NCBI GenBank assembly: GCA_965217095.1
Contig: OZ244235.1
Location: forward strand, 744,001-808,000
DNA length: 64,000 nucleotides
Reading direction: 5' to 3'
From: CAYNZV01 sp965217095
GTDB lineage: Bacteria > Latescibacterota > UBA2968 > UBA8231
Shown here: positions 62,868 through 64,000 of the stretch, piece by piece
How positions within the stretch are numbered: position 1 is the first letter of the stretch
Layout: each line of letters begins with the position of its first letter
The notes under the pieces: model-generated
What the model was told of the DNA's origin: nothing
Database searches by the model: none
The model's input: only the letters and a program-made list of their open reading frames with translations
Translations under genes and position numbers: made by a program

Positions 62868-63048
62868 CGCTGACAGCAGCTTGACGGGTCGGCGGCAGAT
62901 CGATCTGGGATGCTACCGGCAAAGCGAGAGGGTGATCAGCGAGTGGAGCCCAATCACTGGGCAGCTGGCTCGCCGACGCCGGGTTGGTCGAGATAGCCGA
63001 TTGCATTGAATCGATCGATCTTGGAGCCGGCCGACGCTCGCCCAGGAA
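62868..63048. other. Intergenic gap with a doubtful gene fragment
   Basis: A 180-base gap. One plus-strand frame reads LGSWLADAGLVEIADCIESI, which could be the tail of a methyltransferase, but it is too short to assign. Confidence 0.25.
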
Positions 63049-64000
63049 TCAAATCATGGTAGCTTCGACTGCCTTTCTGGCGGTGGCCCCGTCCGTTCCC
63101 CGCCTCAGGTAAAGCGGCACGTTCTTGCCGGGCGGGGAGATGTGCATGACCGTATTGCCCTGCCAGCTGATCGCGTATTTGCGGCCGGCCACCACCTCGG
63201 CGCTAACCTCTTTGCGCATCGGATGAAGGAACACGACCTCCTGTCCCGGAGCGAGCCCGTTGAGCTCAAGATAGTTGCCTTGCCACTCGGGGAGCCTGGC
63301 ACTGCCGTCAACGTATACGCTCACTCTTCCAGCGGCCCAGTTCGGCACCCGCACTCGAAGTTTAGGTGCGTCGTGAACGAGCAGGCGGAATTTACCCTCC
63401 TGCGGGTGATGGCTGAACACGTCGAGCCACGGCGTTCGGCGATTGAGCGGCATATTGACCCAGACCGAATCGTTGCGTTTCTGAACGATGCCGTCCCATG
63501 CCAGGAAAAGCGCACGCGCGCCGGTCGCTCCGCAGCATCCGGCGATGAATCGCCGTCCGTGGGACATGAAATCGTTCGGCCAACTCCCCCCGGCGAAACC
63601 CCCGATCGCCCGTTTCCCCACATCTCGGTAAGTTGCCTGCGGCGTCTCGACCTTTTGGGTCTCGTGCTCACGAGCTGGCAGGCTTTGCAATTGACTTTCA
63701 ACGAGATGATTCCTGGCAAAACGCTCTACGTCGTCCCAGTATACGTCGTCGCACGATTCGGCGAGCATGTGGGCGAGCTCGATCATGTCGGCTAGACAGC
63801 AGGTCTCCGCGTCTACCTCATCCGGGGGCCTGGTTCCCACCCACTCCGGGAACCAACCGAACGATGAGCCCTGGAGTCGAGCCCAGTCATACACCTTTCT
63901 GCCCAGCTCGATCAGCTGCGGGTTGTCCGTCACCAGGCCGTATCTGAGTATTCCGGCCACGACCCACATAGTGGCGTGGAAGTGACCGATGAACCGACCG
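63049..64000 (-). CDS. GH127-like (DUF1680) glycoside hydrolase, C-terminal part, runs off the right edge
   Basis: The frame is open from the right edge (GRFIGHFHATMWVVAGILRY) to the stop at 63049, about 316 codons, so the N-terminus is outside. All-helical toroid features: ELGRKVYDWARLQGSSFGWF, EVDAETCCLADMIELAHML, then FIAGCCGATGARALFLAWDG, comparable with the Cys-pair region of beta-L-arabinofuranosidases (GH127). A beta-sandwich follows (LRVRVPNWAAGRVSVYVDGS) and a terminal strand set. In GH127 a Glu and a zinc-bound Cys cluster are catalytic. Substrate probably a plant or algal arabinoside, not certain. Confidence 0.75.
   Translation of the reverse strand, partial: GRFIGHFHATMWVVAGILRYGLVTDNPQLIELGRKVYDWARLQGSSFGWFPEWVGTRPPDEVDAETCCLADMIELAHMLAESCDDVYWDDVERFARNHLVESQLQSLPAREHETQKVETPQATYRDVGKRAIGGFAGGSWPNDFMSHGRRFIAGCCGATGARALFLAWDGIVQKRNDSVWVNMPLNRRTPWLDVFSHHPQEGKFRLLVHDAPKLRVRVPNWAAGRVSVYVDGSARLPEWQGNYLELNGLAPGQEVVFLHPMRKEVSAEVVAGRKYAISWQGNTVMHISPPGKNVPLYLRRGTDGATARKAVEATMI

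Noticed and set aside
1..64000. CRISPR arrays, tRNA and rRNA genes
   Set aside because: No regularly spaced repeats and no cloverleaf or rRNA-like sequence were recognised by eye; a tRNA scan would be needed to exclude a divergent tRNA.

Overview
The window looks like a chromosomal segment of an uncultured bacterium of the FCB group, most like Latescibacteria or Poribacteria-type genomes. This is an inference from gene content. A huge secreted protein ends in a Por-type (type IX) sorting domain containing PNPFNP. There are four phytanoyl-CoA dioxygenase (PhyH) family genes, a Cys-type sulfatase, many sugar-acid and oxidoreductase genes, three paralogous beta-propeller glycosidase-like proteins, and glycoside hydrolases of hypothetical families. 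No rRNA, tRNA or CRISPR array was seen, and nothing fixes the species.

Layout. 0-8.3 kb: sugar/sugar-acid catabolism (TIM-barrel epimerase, M81 hydrolase, two Gfo/Idh/MocA dehydrogenases, a zinc MDR dehydrogenase, a KduD-like SDR and two more SDRs), mostly with overlapping or near-touching starts and stops. 8.3-9.1 kb: a hotdog-fold (MaoC-like) gene pair. 9.3-12.2 kb: SppA protease, a small unknown and an aldo/keto reductase with an internal deletion. 12.4-19.7 kb: a cell-surface block with a ~1,730-residue repeat/cohesin/dockerin/sorting-domain protein broken by two frameshifts, a TlpA-like thioredoxin and an outer-membrane barrel. 19.7-23.6 kb: 2,2-dialkylglycine decarboxylase, a LmbE-type deacetylase and the first propeller gene. 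23.6-45.1 kb: a scarred region with an internally deleted duplicate of a GT-C membrane protein in inverted orientation, SGNH hydrolase, propellers 2 and 3, stumps of alanine dehydrogenase, DegT aminotransferase and a Wzx flippase, a GT4 glycosyltransferase, rlmG, a BNR sialidase-like protein, PhyH genes, UxuA, a methyltransferase, and a YfhO-like membrane protein cut by an IS1380-family element. 45.6-58 kb: dimethylglycine-dehydrogenase-like enzyme, two PhyH genes, epimerase, enolase-superfamily enzyme, sulfatase, malate synthase, a broken creatininase and a type-2 malate/lactate dehydrogenase. 58.3-64 kb: a GHL6-like glycosidase, a peroxiredoxin with an in-frame UGA at the peroxidatic position, a GNAT stump, an M20 peptidase and a GH127-like hydrolase that runs off the edge.

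How the parts fit: the intact genes suggest uptake and breakdown of uronic acid-containing, acetylated and sulfated polysaccharides and of methylated amines, next to the remains of a surface-polysaccharide assembly locus. The most striking single item is the selenocysteine-type peroxiredoxin at 60.6-61.1 kb, whose UGA is followed by a hairpin matching the bacterial SECIS rules. The density of frameshifts and gene stumps is unusually high. Some lesions (IS insertion, duplication, chimeric junctions) are clearly real events; single-base shifts may be sequencing or assembly errors.
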